From Candidatus Peregrinibacteria bacterium (lineage in GTDB: Bacteria > Patescibacteriota > Gracilibacteria > UBA1369), in assembly GCA_020429235.1 (NCBI GenBank), contig JAGQLQ010000001.1, positions 1 through 64,000 on the forward strand: a stretch of 64,000 nucleotides of DNA, given 5' to 3'. A program made the translations under genes and the position numbers. The notes under the pieces were generated by a model. That model ran no database searches and was not told the origin of the DNA. It saw nothing but the letters and a program-made list of their open reading frames with translations. Shown here in pieces: positions 16,759 to 26,408 of the stretch. Numbering within the stretch: the stretch's first letter is position 1; each line of letters starts with the position of its first letter.

Positions 16759-16803
16759 CTTCGACTTACAATTAAAAATGTCGGGCTCCACGAAACTTCT
16801 AAA

Positions 16804-18783
16804 TCACAAACCAAACTCTTCCCTCAACTCTTCAATCTCGTCACGCAACTCCGCAGCCTTTTCAAACTCCATGTTCTGAGCAGCCAAATCCATTTGTGCT
16901 TCCAGCTCTTCCAAAAGACGCTTTTGCTCGTCTTTCGGAACTTTAGAAATTTCAATGTGACGCTCACCAATAACCACTTCTCCTTCTTTGCGCCCCATAC
17001 CAATATCTTTCACATCTTTCAAAATAGTCTTAGGAGTGATGCCATGTTTCTTATTATGTTCCATTTGAATTTCGCGGCGGCGCGACGTCTCGTCCATAGC
17101 CGCTTGCATCGCCTCGGTCACTTCGTCCGCGTACAGAATTACAAATCCGTTGGCATTCCGCGCCGCCCGTCCAATCGTCTGAATCAGCGCCGGCGTTGAA
17201 CGCAAGAATCCCCTCTTATCAGCATCCAAAACTCCAATCAAAGACACCTCCGGCAAATCCAATCCTTCACGCAAAAGGTTAATCCCCACCAAAACATCAA
17301 ACTTCCCAAGCCGCAGATCACGCAAAATTTCAATTCGCTCCATCGTATCAATGTCCGAGTGCAAATACCGCACCTTAATTCCCGCGTCCGTGAGGTATTC
17401 AGTCAAATCCTCCGCAGACCTCTTCGTCAACGTCGTCACCAGCACGCGCTCCTTCACCTTAATCCGTTTCTGAATCTCATTCAAAAGATCATCCACCTGA
17501 TGCTTACTTGGCCGCACATCCACAACCGGATCCAAAAGCCCGGTCGGACGAATAATCTGCTCCGCCACCTTTCCTTTCGCCTTCTCCAACTCATACGAAG
17601 CCGGTGTCGCCGAAACATACACCGTCTGGTTCAATAATTTCTCAAACTCCTCAAACTTCAACGGCCGATTATCATGAGCCGAAGGCAACCGGAATCCATA
17701 ATCCACCAAGGTCTGCTTTCGTGAAAAATTCCCATTATACATCGCTCCAACTTGAGGAATACTCATGTGCGACTCATCCACAATCATCAAAAAGTCGTCA
17801 GGAAAATAGTTGAGCAACGTCGATGGCGGAGCTCCCGCACCCAAATTATTAAAATAACGCGTATAGTTCTCGATCCCAGTAGTGTATCCCGTCTCCAAAA
17901 GGATCTCCAAATCGTATTCCGTTCGCGTTTTAATTCGTTCCGCTTCCAAAATCTTCCCCTGCTTTTTCAATTCCTCATAGCGAATTTCCAAATCTTTCCG
18001 GATTGCATCTGCTGCCGCTTCAATCTTCTCCTTACTCGTCACATCATGCTTCGCCGGGAAGATTTTCACCGACTGCAACTCTCGAATCAGCTCTCCTGTA
18101 AACGAATCCACTTCAGAAATCGTCTCAATTTCATCGCCAAAAAACTCCAAACGGAAAACTGTATCTCTATCTGGAGGGAAAATTTCCAAAGTATCGCCCA
18201 AAACATTAAACATTCCCTGCCGGAACTCCAAATGTGAACGGCTATACTGAATATCGGTCAAATGCCGGAGCAACTTTTCACGCTTCCGCTGCTCCCCTAC
18301 CTTCAGCTCAATCGCAAACGCGGTATAGTCCTCCACCGAACCAAGTCCATAAATACAAGAAACCGAAGCCACAATCAAAACATCCCGCCGTGTCAGCAAA
18401 TTCACGGTCGCGGCATGGCGGAACTTATTAATCTCATCATTGATAGAAGCATCCTTTTCAATGTAGGTATCAGACGACGGCACATACGCTTCCGGCTGAT
18501 AGTAGTCGTAGTAAGAAACAAAATAGCTGACCGCGTTATCCGGGAAAAACTCCTTAAATTCACTACAAAGTTGCGCGGCCAAAGTCTTATTGTGTGCCAA
18601 AACCAACGTCGGTCGCTGAGTTTGTGCCACCACATTCGCCATCGTAAAGGTTTTACCAGAACCGGTCACACCCAAAAGAACCTGGTTCTTTTCACCCTTT
18701 TCAACGTTCTTCACCAACTTATCAATCGCCTGCGGCTGATCTCCAGTTGGCTTAAAAGACGAGACTAATTTGAATTCACTCAT
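16804..18783 (-). CDS. uvrB: Excinuclease ABC subunit B
   Basis: A 659-residue UvrB, the damage-verification helicase of nucleotide excision repair, which takes over DNA from UvrA and recruits UvrC. Walker [11 protein letters not shown] is at about residues 39-48. The beta-hairpin and motif Ib region [22 protein letters not shown], the helicase motifs DESHM and QTIGRAARN, and the C-terminal UvrC-contact helix ([20 protein letters not shown]) are all present. Length is normal. It is a single gene, convergent with alaE and divergent from the DUF378 gene. uvrA and uvrC are not in the window. Confidence 0.97.
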   Translation of the reverse strand: MSEFKLVSSFKPTGDQPQAIDKLVKNVEKGEKNQVLLGVTGSGKTFTMANVVAQTQRPTLVLAHNKTLAAQLCSEFKEFFPDNAVSYFVSYYDYYQPEAYVPSSDTYIEKDASINDEINKFRHAATVNLLTRRDVLIVASVSCIYGLGSVEDYTAFAIELKVGEQRKREKLLRHLTDIQYSRSHLEFRQGMFNVLGDTLEIFPPDRDTVFRLEFFGDEIETISEVDSFTGELIRELQSVKIFPAKHDVTSKEKIEAAADAIRKDLEIRYEELKKQGKILEAERIKTRTEYDLEILLETGYTTGIENYTRYFNNLGAGAPPSTLLNYFPDDFLMIVDESHMSIPQVGAMYNGNFSRKQTLVDYGFRLPSAHDNRPLKFEEFEKLLNQTVYVSATPASYELEKAKGKVAEQIIRPTGLLDPVVDVRPSKHQVDDLLNEIQKRIKVKERVLVTTLTKRSAEDLTEYLTDAGIKVRYLHSDIDTMERIEILRDLRLGKFDVLVGINLLREGLDLPEVSLIGVLDADKRGFLRSTPALIQTIGRAARNANGFVILYADEVTEAMQAAMDETSRRREIQMEHNKKHGITPKTILKDVKDIGMGRKEGEVVIGERHIEISKVPKDEQKRLLEELEAQMDLAAQNMEFEKAAELRDEIEELREEFGL

Positions 18784-18831
18784 AGTTTCTTACTTATATC
18801 GGCAAGTCAGCTTACCAAAGGCAAAAGTCGT

Positions 18832-18860
18832 TTGCAAGTCAAACGGCATTGGGCTATAAT
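18832..18860 (+). promoter_or_regulatory. Promoter of the DUF378 gene
   Basis: TTGCAA (18832-18837), 17 bp, TATAAT (18855-18860): a near-ideal housekeeping promoter. The start would be near 18867, about 43 nt before ATG 18910. Confidence 0.8.
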
Positions 18861-18909
18861 CACCTAAAGATATAAAAGTATTACTTTATATTATTAACCC
18901 CCCTCCATC

Positions 18910-19128
18910 ATGGCGAAAAAAGGTCCTCTTTACATGATCGCTGTTTGGCTTGTGATCATCGGTGGTCTTAACTGGGGTCTTGTGGGTATTGGTATGCTCG
19001 CAGGAACCAACCTTAACGTTGTGAACATGATCCTTGGATCAATTTCATGGCTTGAGGCAGTTGTCTATATTCTTGTAGGGCTTGCAGCTCTCATGAAGCT
19101 AGCAATGATGTTCAAAAAGTCTGAGTAA
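18910..19128 (+). CDS. DUF378 family small membrane protein
   Basis: A 72-residue two-helix membrane protein of the DUF378 family. Helix one contains the family pattern VWLVIIGGLNWGLVGIG, and helix two (about residues 45-65) contains LEAVVYILVGLAAL. The short basic C-terminus (MFKKSE) should be cytoplasmic. Function is unknown. It has its own strong promoter and a perfect terminator, so it is a single, probably highly expressed gene. Confidence 0.9.
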   Translation: MAKKGPLYMIAVWLVIIGGLNWGLVGIGMLAGTNLNVVNMILGSISWLEAVVYILVGLAALMKLAMMFKKSE

Positions 19129-19148
19129 ATAAAACACACAGATTGGGA

Positions 19149-19177
19149 AAAAGCGCTCTAAAAATGAGCGCTTTTTT
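19149..19177 (+). terminator. Intrinsic terminator of the DUF378 gene
   Basis: AAAAGCGCTC (19149-19158), 7-nt loop, GAGCGCTTTT (19166-19175), with the T run continuing. Typical strong intrinsic terminator. Confidence 0.92.
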
Positions 19178-19242
19178 TCTTATATCAATTTGCCAAATTC
19201 TTAAAATTAAAGCACAATTTGATCCTTTTACAAGTATTTTGT

Positions 19243-20460
19243 ATGGATGACCGAGAAAAGGCATTTCTCCAGGAACTTGAAAAGCCAGAAGGCTTAGATT
19301 CCTGGAAAAGACGCCCCGAAGACCAACGGGACACATTCATTTCGCTTATGACCAAAAGCAAGGTTATCTCACCTGCCCAGGGATACCTTCTCACCTGGTT
19401 ACCACAGTCAGAACATTTCACCCTTACAGACTATCTTTGCTTTGCAAAGATTATTAAGTCCATCCGTACCCGTTTGTTAGAAAGGATGGACACAGAAAGG
19501 CCTCCTCAATCAGAACCGGCACCCTCAACTGAAAGATCTCCCACCACCATCGCAGAAGAAGAGGTCGATCAATCCGATGAATATTACGACTACGAACTTC
19601 TCACAGAAGAAGAAATCACCGACCGTTTTTCCGATCTTGGCATCAATATACAGAAAATCCTTTCAGAATGGCACGATTTCTATTGGAGAAAACATTATGC
19701 AGAAAGAGAGATCGGATCCAACTACTCCCTTCCTCTCCCAGACATGACCGAAGAAGCCATGAACGCCTTCGAACGGGCATGGATAAGAGGTGACATTGAT
19801 ACCATCATGATTGATGATTCCCGAATAAAAGATGGAAAAGCTCTCAAATACCTACAAACAAAAACTTCGAGAAAAACAGTTATCACCTGCGATCAGTTCC
19901 GTCCAATTTCTCCTGAATCCATGCAGGATTTTTTAGCTGGAAGACTGATCAATCTTAAAAAGGGCGATAAATTAAGCGGAAAAGAACGACGAAAGCTACA
20001 ACGTTGCTACGAATTCGATGACCTTGATGAACGAGGAGTTCGTTTTGTTGGACTCAAGACAGGCTTTGCGCACATAGATTTTGAACGATTAAGCTTTCCC
20101 GAAGCAGCAGACATTTTAGATTTCACCTACACAAACGTCATGGAGTTCGGGACCTGGGTTCGATTCCTTCACTACCTGATCTATAACGGCAATAGCCAGT
20201 ACGATCAATACCTCGACAACATTTCCCGCATTAAAAATGGGTATTACTATATTGAGCCCGAAGTGCTGCTGAACTCATTCACACCATATGGAGAGTTCGT
20301 CACCGCCACCGCTTACCGAAACCGGATAGCCTACCACACAAAAGCAAATCCCAGCTCCGACCCCACCGGCCTGAACACCCACGCCACACCAATCGTTGTC
20401 GTCCAAAGCGATTCCCACCCCAACGACGATTATGAAAATGATGATGACATTCCATTTTAG
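19243..20460 (+). CDS. Unknown 405-residue protein with SSB-type C-terminal tip
   Basis: I do not recognise the body of this protein. It has no membrane segment. Residues about 80-115 are a Pro/Ser/Glu-rich linker, and the central part is charged and helical, with several Tyr/Trp/Phe clusters. The last ~40 residues are a disordered acidic tail that ends exactly in DDDIPF, the tip by which bacterial single-stranded DNA-binding proteins dock repair enzymes. No OB fold is apparent, so it does not look like SSB itself. It may mimic or compete with the SSB tail. ATG 19243 is preferred to the in-frame TTG at 19219. Confidence 0.7.
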   Translation: MDDREKAFLQELEKPEGLDSWKRRPEDQRDTFISLMTKSKVISPAQGYLLTWLPQSEHFTLTDYLCFAKIIKSIRTRLLERMDTERPPQSEPAPSTERSPTTIAEEEVDQSDEYYDYELLTEEEITDRFSDLGINIQKILSEWHDFYWRKHYAEREIGSNYSLPLPDMTEEAMNAFERAWIRGDIDTIMIDDSRIKDGKALKYLQTKTSRKTVITCDQFRPISPESMQDFLAGRLINLKKGDKLSGKERRKLQRCYEFDDLDERGVRFVGLKTGFAHIDFERLSFPEAADILDFTYTNVMEFGTWVRFLHYLIYNGNSQYDQYLDNISRIKNGYYYIEPEVLLNSFTPYGEFVTATAYRNRIAYHTKANPSSDPTGLNTHATPIVVVQSDSHPNDDYENDDDIPF

Positions 20461-20530
20461 AAAAATGGCCTGCAGCCTCTTTTTTTGATCGTTGGTTACA
20501 ACTAGAATTAAGATTATACAAGGAAACAAA

Positions 20531-20576
20531 GAAAAAAATCTCGCAGCCTATAAGCAATAGGTGAAAGATTTTTTTC
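20531..20576. terminator. Bidirectional terminator-like hairpin
   Basis: GAAAAAAATCT (20531-20541) pairs with AGATTTTTTTC (20566-20576); inside it CCTAT (20547-20551) pairs with ATAGG (20557-20561). It lies between the convergent stops of the gene at 19243 and nrdJ and can serve both. A weaker GC core with seven T follows the first gene at 20470-20488. Confidence 0.65.
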
Positions 20577-20602
20577 TACATTTGACGAAGTAGAATCCAA
20601 TT

Positions 20603-23600
20603 CTAGCTGCAGCCAGAAGTTGCACCGCAGGCAACACACTTGTAGCACGCCCCATTCTGCACCATCACCATCCCACAACCACTACAAATCGGCGCGCTCT
20701 CATTATTCAAAGCCAAAGCCTTGTTCTGTTGCAATTTCATCAACTCCTCCTCAGTCATCGATGTCATAGACACCGCCACTTTCGTCTCCACTTTTTCATA
20801 GGTCAGCTCCTCTTTTTGTACTGTCTTTGGTGACTTGTGTTCACGCTCACTCACAATACTCATTTGAGCATCAACAACATCCTTTTCAATACCCTGCTCA
20901 ACTGGCACCTGCAAAAGCATAGCATTGGTTCCTTCTTCATATGCCCGATCCACCAGGTCAGCATTGTGATATTTCTTCGCAGTCTCTTTTGGAAGGAACT
21001 TGAGCGCAAGCCATCGTCCAATGTAATCCATAATCGATTTCACCATTGGGATATCGCGGTTTCCAGTCATTCCAGCCGGCTCAAACCGGGTATGACAGAA
21101 CTTGCTAACCAAAACCTCAACCGGCACACCATATTGAAGGTTCATAGACATAGAAAGCGCCAACGCATCCATAATTCCAGAAAGTGTTGATCCCTCCTTA
21201 CTCATCTTCACAAAGATCTCACCAGGCTGCCCGTCTTCATACAGACCAGCAGTCAAATATCCTTCATGTCCGGAAATAGAGAACTTGTGAGTAATACTTC
21301 GTCGCTCTGTTGGGAGTTTTCGTCGAAGCGGTTTTTGAACAATCTTTTCAATCACCTGACTCACTGCTTCCGGTCCAACCTCTTCTGCAACAACCTCTTC
21401 ATCACTAAAGTCAAAGAGTGCAGCATACGCATCATCCGCAGAAGATGTGTTCAAAGGCTGGCTCAACTTGGAAGAGTCACGATAAATCGCGTTACATTTA
21501 AGCATAAGCTCCCAACTTTCCATGTATGCCTTCTGAATATCTGCAACGGTGCATTCTTCCGGCATGTTCACAGTCTTTGAAATCGATCCACTAATAAACG
21601 GTTGAGCGGCAGCCATTTGTCGAAGATGTCCAACATATGGAATAAACCGTTTTCCTTTCTTTCCACACTTATTCGCACAGTCAAAGACTGGATAATGCTC
21701 CTCTTTCAAATGTGGAGCTCCTTCAATAGTCATGGTTCCACAAACATACTCGTTCGCAGCCTCGATCTCTTCATCGCTAAATCCAAGAGCGCTGAGCATA
21801 TTGAACTCCATATCGTTCAGATCCTGTTCAGACATTCCAAGCGTATCCCGGCAAAAATCCTCTCCAAGAGCAAACTTGTTGAATGCAAACTTCAACTCAA
21901 ACACTCCAGAAAGTTGTCCATCAATCGCAGCGATCTCTTTGTCGGTAAACCCTTTCGCCTTCAAACTTTCGGCATTGATGTGCGGACATCCCTTCAAAGA
22001 CGCATGTCCTTTCACATATTTCACAATCGCATCAACCTGCTTTTCATTATAACCAAGAGATTTTAAGGCCGGCTGAAGAGACTGGTTCACAATCTTAAAG
22101 TACCCACCACCAACAAGCTTCTTGAACTTCACGAGCGCAAAGTCCGGCTCAATTCCAGTTGTATCGCAATCCATCAAAAGACCAATTGTTCCTGTTGGAG
22201 CAATTACTGTCACCTGCGCATTACGGAATCCATGCTTTTCACCCCAGTCCAACGCTCGATCCCAGCAGTTTCGCGCTGCTTCAACCAAAGCTTCTGGAGC
22301 ATACAAAGGATTGATTCCCTGCGGCACCGCAGTCAAACCTTCATATCGGTCTTTCTCTGTATTGTAAGCCGCACGTCGGTGATTTCGAATCACACGAAGC
22401 ATGTGATCCCGGTTCTTTTCATACTTTCTAAATGGTCCAAGAATCTTCGCGATCTCCGCAGAAGTAGCATAAGACTCTCCGCAAAGAATCGCTGTCATTG
22501 CACCGGTAATCGCATACCCTTCTTCAGAAGTATAAGGGATTCCCATCTGCATCAACAAAGTTCCAATGTTGGCATATCCAAGACCAAGTGTTCGGAAATC
22601 GTAGCTCAGTTCCGCAATCTCCTTTGAAGGGAACTGCGCCATCAACACAGAAATTTCCAAAACAATTGTCCAGATTCGCGCACCATGCTTGAACGCTTCA
22701 ATATCAAACTGTTGTGTTTCCGGATCGTAAAACTTAATAAGGTTCAGAGACGCCAGGTTACAAGCCGTATCATCCAGGAACATATACTCACTACACGGAT
22801 TACTTCCGTTAATCTTTCCATCCTCCGGGCAAGTGTGCCATTCATTAATGGTTGAATCGTATTGGATCCCAGGATCCGCACAAGACCAGGCTGCATTCGC
22901 AATCTTGTCCCACAGTTCCCGTGCCCGGATAGATTTGTAAACACCTCCATCTTTACGATTAACAAGATCCCATTCACGATCCTCTTTCACCGCTTTAATA
23001 AAGTCGTTTGGCACACGAACAGAGTTGTTTGAGTTCTGCCCACCAACCGTTCGGTACGCTTCACTTCGGAAATCAGTATCGTAGGTTCTAAAGCTGAACT
23101 CTTCCGGCTTCATTCCATCTTCCACCAATTGAAGAACTCTCTTTATATATTTAAGAGGAACAAATTTGCTGTCCGCTTCCCGGATCAACTGCTTCAATTG
23201 TGGATTTTTCTCAGGATCAAGTCCATCAGCACATGCTGAATCAACGATCTTCTTCAACTCCTGGTAACAGATGTGTGAACCAGCATTCAATGCCGCCACC
23301 TTCTGTTCTTCAATCACCTTCCAGTCAATAAAGTTTTCAATTTCCGGATGGTCCATATCCAAACACACCATCTTCGCCGCACGCCGGGTGGTTCCACCAG
23401 ACTTAATCGCTCCGGCAGCCCGATCAAGAACCGCCAAAAAGCTCATCAATCCAGAAGATTTTCCTCCACCGGAAAGCGGTTCATTCTCACCCCGAAGTCG
23501 GGAAAAGTTTGTTCCTGTTCCACTACCATATTTAAAGAGACGCGCTTCCCGAGTCACCAGGTCAAAAATTCCACCTTCGTTTACAAGATCATCGTTCACA

Positions 23601-24220
23601 CTTTGAATAAAACACGCGTGTGGTTGTGGACGAGTATAAGAGTCTTTCGATTTTGAAAGTTTTCCTGTATCTGGATCCACATAGTAGTGACCTTGTGGGT
23701 CACCGGTAATACCATAAGCATGAGCCAAACCGGTATTAAACCATTGCGGACTGTTTGGTGCCGCCATTTGGCCGGTGAGCATATAGTTCAGCTCGTCTTC
23801 AAAAGCCTGAGCATCCTCCTTTGAATCAAAATAGTCGTTCTCTTCACCCCAGTGTCGCCAAGTACTGGTCAAACGTCCAACAACCTGCTTTACAGATTTT
23901 TCTGGACCAGTAACCACATTTCCATTTTCATCCAAAACAGGTTTCCCATCTTCATCCATTTGAGGCACACCTTTCTTTCGTGAATATTTTTGCGCCAAAA
24001 TATCGGTAGCCACCTGAGACCATCCTTTTGGCACCTCAACATCTTTCATCTCAAAAACAGTACTTCCATCTGGATTCTTAATAACAGAGGTTCGCTTTTC
24101 ATACTCATAGTATGAAAATGGATCTTTCCCTTCCTCAGTAAAAAATCGAGGAATTTTAAGACCTTTTTTTGTCCGTTCTTCCAGTGAAAGCGGGAGTTTT
24201 TTTTGAGAAGCAGGTGGCAT
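20603..24220 (-). CDS. nrdJ: Adenosylcobalamin-dependent ribonucleoside reductase (class II)
   Basis: A 1205-residue class II ribonucleotide reductase, which makes deoxyribonucleotides through a cobalamin radical and needs no oxygen. The active-site stretch GSNPCSEYMFLDDTACNLASLN, the early ACFIQSVNDDLV cysteine and the phosphate-binding QVTVIAPTGTIGLLMDCDTTGIEPDF segment are present. The C-terminus carries cysteines arranged CSGCGMV...CYKCVACGATSGC, a zinc-ribbon or redox tail. The frame is open to 24328, but ATG 24220 gives the usual N-terminus and avoids 36 residues unlike the family. Two NrdR-like boxes upstream suggest dNTP-responsive control. B12 genes are not in the window. Confidence 0.95.
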   Translation of the reverse strand: MPPASQKKLPLSLEERTKKGLKIPRFFTEEGKDPFSYYEYEKRTSVIKNPDGSTVFEMKDVEVPKGWSQVATDILAQKYSRKKGVPQMDEDGKPVLDENGNVVTGPEKSVKQVVGRLTSTWRHWGEENDYFDSKEDAQAFEDELNYMLTGQMAAPNSPQWFNTGLAHAYGITGDPQGHYYVDPDTGKLSKSKDSYTRPQPHACFIQSVNDDLVNEGGIFDLVTREARLFKYGSGTGTNFSRLRGENEPLSGGGKSSGLMSFLAVLDRAAGAIKSGGTTRRAAKMVCLDMDHPEIENFIDWKVIEEQKVAALNAGSHICYQELKKIVDSACADGLDPEKNPQLKQLIREADSKFVPLKYIKRVLQLVEDGMKPEEFSFRTYDTDFRSEAYRTVGGQNSNNSVRVPNDFIKAVKEDREWDLVNRKDGGVYKSIRARELWDKIANAAWSCADPGIQYDSTINEWHTCPEDGKINGSNPCSEYMFLDDTACNLASLNLIKFYDPETQQFDIEAFKHGARIWTIVLEISVLMAQFPSKEIAELSYDFRTLGLGYANIGTLLMQMGIPYTSEEGYAITGAMTAILCGESYATSAEIAKILGPFRKYEKNRDHMLRVIRNHRRAAYNTEKDRYEGLTAVPQGINPLYAPEALVEAARNCWDRALDWGEKHGFRNAQVTVIAPTGTIGLLMDCDTTGIEPDFALVKFKKLVGGGYFKIVNQSLQPALKSLGYNEKQVDAIVKYVKGHASLKGCPHINAESLKAKGFTDKEIAAIDGQLSGVFELKFAFNKFALGEDFCRDTLGMSEQDLNDMEFNMLSALGFSDEEIEAANEYVCGTMTIEGAPHLKEEHYPVFDCANKCGKKGKRFIPYVGHLRQMAAAQPFISGSISKTVNMPEECTVADIQKAYMESWELMLKCNAIYRDSSKLSQPLNTSSADDAYAALFDFSDEEVVAEEVGPEAVSQVIEKIVQKPLRRKLPTERRSITHKFSISGHEGYLTAGLYEDGQPGEIFVKMSKEGSTLSGIMDALALSMSMNLQYGVPVEVLVSKFCHTRFEPAGMTGNRDIPMVKSIMDYIGRWLALKFLPKETAKKYHNADLVDRAYEEGTNAMLLQVPVEQGIEKDVVDAQMSIVSEREHKSPKTVQKEELTYEKVETKVAVSMTSMTEEELMKLQQNKALALNNESAPICSGCGMVMVQNGACYKCVACGATSGCS

Positions 24221-24324
24221 AGCTGTAACGTTAAAGGATGAAAATCGTTCGAAACTTATACATAGTGGGACCCATTTCAGATCTTCACAGACAGGTAAAG
24301 AAGAGAGCAAAATACAGGGCACAA

Positions 24325-24372
24325 CCACAAGATATGGGCAACCCTAGAAAGAAAGCCACTACATATAGAACA
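24325..24372 (-). promoter_or_regulatory. Tandem NrdR-like boxes upstream of nrdJ
   Basis: Two similar sites read CCACAAGATATGGG (from 24325) and CCACTACATATAGA (from 24356) on the plus strand, sharing CCAC-N-A-N-ATAT-N-G. On the minus strand the second reads TCTATATGTAGTGG, close to the known NrdR box core CwATATaTwGTG. The two centres are exactly 31 bp apart, about three helical turns, the spacing usual for NrdR box pairs in front of ribonucleotide reductase genes. Confidence 0.65.
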
Positions 24373-24520
24373 TTCTCCACACTAATAGTTTGCCTCTCAT
24401 TCGTCAAGAAAAGAGGCCCTCATTCCCTATCTTCGACTTGCGATGTTGAGCAACCTGATTTTTTACTATAAAAATTTGCGATTCGCGAAACATTCTCTCT
24501 ATAAGATCAACCCATTTACC

Positions 24521-24550
24521 TTGAAATAAAAAACCGCACAATGATACTAT
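24521..24550 (+). promoter_or_regulatory. Promoter of the IMPase gene
   Basis: TTGAAA (24521-24526), 18 bp, TACTAT (24545-24550). The start near 24557 falls after the GTG at 24554, so translation must begin at ATG 24572. Confidence 0.6.
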
Positions 24551-24571
24551 CCTGTGACTTTTACCAGCCCT

Positions 24572-25354
24572 ATGAACGAATCACTCAAGACATACCTCAA
24601 TTTGAGCAAAAAAATTGCACAAGATGCGGGCAAAATCATGCTTGAAGGTTATAACAAAGACATTTCCTTCAAATTAAAAGGGAAAGCAAATCTCGTAACC
24701 GAGTACGATAAAAAAACTGAACAATTTGTCATTGAACAGCTAGAGAAAGGCTATCCCGGCCATTCCATCCTCGGAGAAGAAGGAAGTTCAAAACAGGCAG
24801 ACCCCAATTATCGATGGATTATCGACCCCATTGATGGAACAACCAATTTCGCGCACAAACACCCATACTTTTGCATTTCAATCGGACTGGAAATCCACGG
24901 TGAAATGGCTGTTGGGGTTGTATACGCTCCCATGCTCCAGGAAATGTTTTTCGCATCAAAGGGTGAAGGATCTTTCCTCAACGACAAAAAGCTGAACGTC
25001 TCAACAACCAAACTGGAAGAGTCACTTTTGGGAACAGGCTTCAATCCAAGCTTCCCGGAACTCATACACCCGAACATGAAACACTATCAATACTTTATTG
25101 ACGTGTCTCAAGGCATTCGTCGCTGCGGGGCCGCTGCATTGGATCTTTGCTACACAGCTGCCGGACGGATCGATGGTTTTTGGGAGCTTGCGCTCAATCC
25201 CTGGGACATGGCAGCAGGACTTTTAATTGTTCAGGAAGCCGGCGGAACTGTCACCAATCTTAACGGTTCACAGTTCGACATTGAAGAACCATCAATCCTC
25301 GCCACCAACGGACACATCCACCAGGAAATGGCAGATTACTTTGCATCAAACTAG
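24572..25354 (+). CDS. Inositol monophosphatase family protein
   Basis: A 260-residue lithium-sensitive phosphatase-fold enzyme. The metal-binding signatures are complete: GEEG (the Glu of the first site), WIIDPIDGTTNFAH (motif 1, with both Asp and the GT pair) and ALNPWDMAAGLLIVQEAGG (motif 2). Members dephosphorylate inositol-1-phosphate, histidinol phosphate, 3'-phosphoadenosine phosphates or fructose bisphosphate; the substrate cannot be told from sequence. It stands alone behind its own promoter, convergent with the LUD gene. ATG 24572 is chosen because the upstream GTG precedes the predicted transcript start. Confidence 0.9.
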   Translation: MNESLKTYLNLSKKIAQDAGKIMLEGYNKDISFKLKGKANLVTEYDKKTEQFVIEQLEKGYPGHSILGEEGSSKQADPNYRWIIDPIDGTTNFAHKHPYFCISIGLEIHGEMAVGVVYAPMLQEMFFASKGEGSFLNDKKLNVSTTKLEESLLGTGFNPSFPELIHPNMKHYQYFIDVSQGIRRCGAAALDLCYTAAGRIDGFWELALNPWDMAAGLLIVQEAGGTVTNLNGSQFDIEEPSILATNGHIHQEMADYFASN

Positions 25355-25361
25355 AGCTTCA

Positions 25362-26000
25362 TTAGAATCCCAGCTTTTCATTCACAAAAAGAACATGAAA
25401 CGTTCTTCCCATAAACGCTGGCTCTGAGTTAATAATAAGAAGCTTCGAAAGCACACTTCCTCCCATACCAACGCTCTTCATTCGTTCATCTTCAAGCGGA
25501 TACACATACTCCTTCAGGCGTGCAATTCCAGAAGATAGATCTGATGTAATTTTCTGAACACCAACCACCAAAAGAACATTCGAAGCCGTAAAAACAAGCG
25601 GCGGAAGCTGACTTCCCGAACCAGATGCAATAATCAACTCCCCTGTTTCCGCAACAGCATGAACACTACCGGTAAAATAGTCTGCCACAGATTTCTTCCT
25701 CAAAAGCGTTTGTTTTTCCCGATCAGACTCCTCCACAATCTTTTCCTGAAGATTATTCCAGGGATGAGACCCTGATTTCAAAAATTCAATAAACCCAATC
25801 TCTTCAAGAGTGCGTGAAGAGCCATTTACAATCGACGCGCCTTCGGGAATCATCTTTTTCAATGCTTCCAGTGCCGCCTCACGATTTTGGTAAAGACTCG
25901 ATGCTATCCCCCGCTCCTCCAGAGATTTCATGGTTTTTACAACAACCTCTTCAGACGGAAGGGCGATATAAGGAGAATCATTTAAAACAGTATCCTGCAT
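25362..26000 (-). CDS. LUD domain protein (LutC/YkgG-like)
   Basis: A 212-residue LUD (lactate utilisation) domain protein. The glycine-serine motif region ASIVNGSSRTLEEIGF and the GELIIASGSGSQLPPL segment are typical. LutC proteins work with LutA and LutB in iron-sulphur-dependent lactate oxidation, but neither partner is here, so this is a stand-alone LUD protein whose substrate is unknown. An ArsR-family regulator gene lies 23 bp upstream on the same strand, which suggests that the pair is co-transcribed and that the regulator controls it. Confidence 0.8.
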   Translation of the reverse strand: MQDTVLNDSPYIALPSEEVVVKTMKSLEERGIASSLYQNREAALEALKKMIPEGASIVNGSSRTLEEIGFIEFLKSGSHPWNNLQEKIVEESDREKQTLLRKKSVADYFTGSVHAVAETGELIIASGSGSQLPPLVFTASNVLLVVGVQKITSDLSSGIARLKEYVYPLEDERMKSVGMGGSVLSKLLIINSEPAFMGRTFHVLFVNEKLGF

Positions 26001-26023
26001 AGTAAAGTATTATAAAATAGAAA

Positions 26024-26320
26024 CTACTTTTTCTTTCCTTTTTCAATGTCCATAACCATTTTTCTCAAAAGCTTGGTCATATAAAGAACATTAACAGAGT
26101 AGAAAACCTCTTTTCCCCGGCGCTTATCTTCAACAAGTTCAGACGATTTCAAAACTTTCAGATTTTGCGACACCGCCGGCTGATTCATAGAAACAATTTC
26201 AGCAATCTCTCCAACTGTGAGCGGTCCATCCATAAGAGCCTCCAAAATCCGGTACCGGTTTTCATTCCCAATACCTTTCCCAAGGCGCGCAATCTCTTTA
26301 CATAAATCAGTCATATGCAA
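26024..26320 (-). CDS. ArsR-family transcription regulator
   Basis: A 98-residue winged helix-turn-helix protein. The core is NENRYRILEALMDGPLTVGEIAEIVSMNQPAVSQNLKVLKSSELVEDKRRGKEVFYSV, with recognition helix QPAVSQNLKVL. The metal-sensing ELCVCDL-type cysteine box of ArsR/SmtB is missing (VGEIAEI instead), so it is probably not a metal sensor. A basic tail ends the protein. It is the first gene of a pair with the LUD protein and probably autoregulates. Start is ATG 26320, with a second ATG two codons in. Confidence 0.88.
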   Translation of the reverse strand: MHMTDLCKEIARLGKGIGNENRYRILEALMDGPLTVGEIAEIVSMNQPAVSQNLKVLKSSELVEDKRRGKEVFYSVNVLYMTKLLRKMVMDIEKGKKK

Positions 26321-26408
26321 ATATTAGCATATAAGAATATGTCCACACAACAAAAAATACACTAACTTGCACTCGCCCCCATGTATGCTACATTACTCCG
26401 TGCTATAA

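Larger units (their letters stand above)
24221..24571. other. Intergenic control region between nrdJ and the IMPase gene
   Basis: This 351-bp gene-free stretch holds the nrdJ leader, two NrdR-like boxes (24325-24372), a possible nrdJ -35 TTGACG (24407-24402 on the minus strand) and the promoter of the IMPase gene (24521-24550). A 77-codon frame on the plus strand at 24238 has no protein-like features and is dismissed. I see no cobalamin riboswitch signature. Confidence 0.6.

Noticed and set aside
24220-24328. 36-residue N-terminal extension of NrdJ
   Set aside because: The extra residues are Cys/Phe/Ser-rich, unlike the family, and start near the NrdR boxes; ATG 24220 gives the usual start.
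24221-24400. Cobalamin riboswitch in front of nrdJ
   Set aside because: Expected for a B12-dependent enzyme, but neither the B12 box nor the GCCACTG core is present in the leader.
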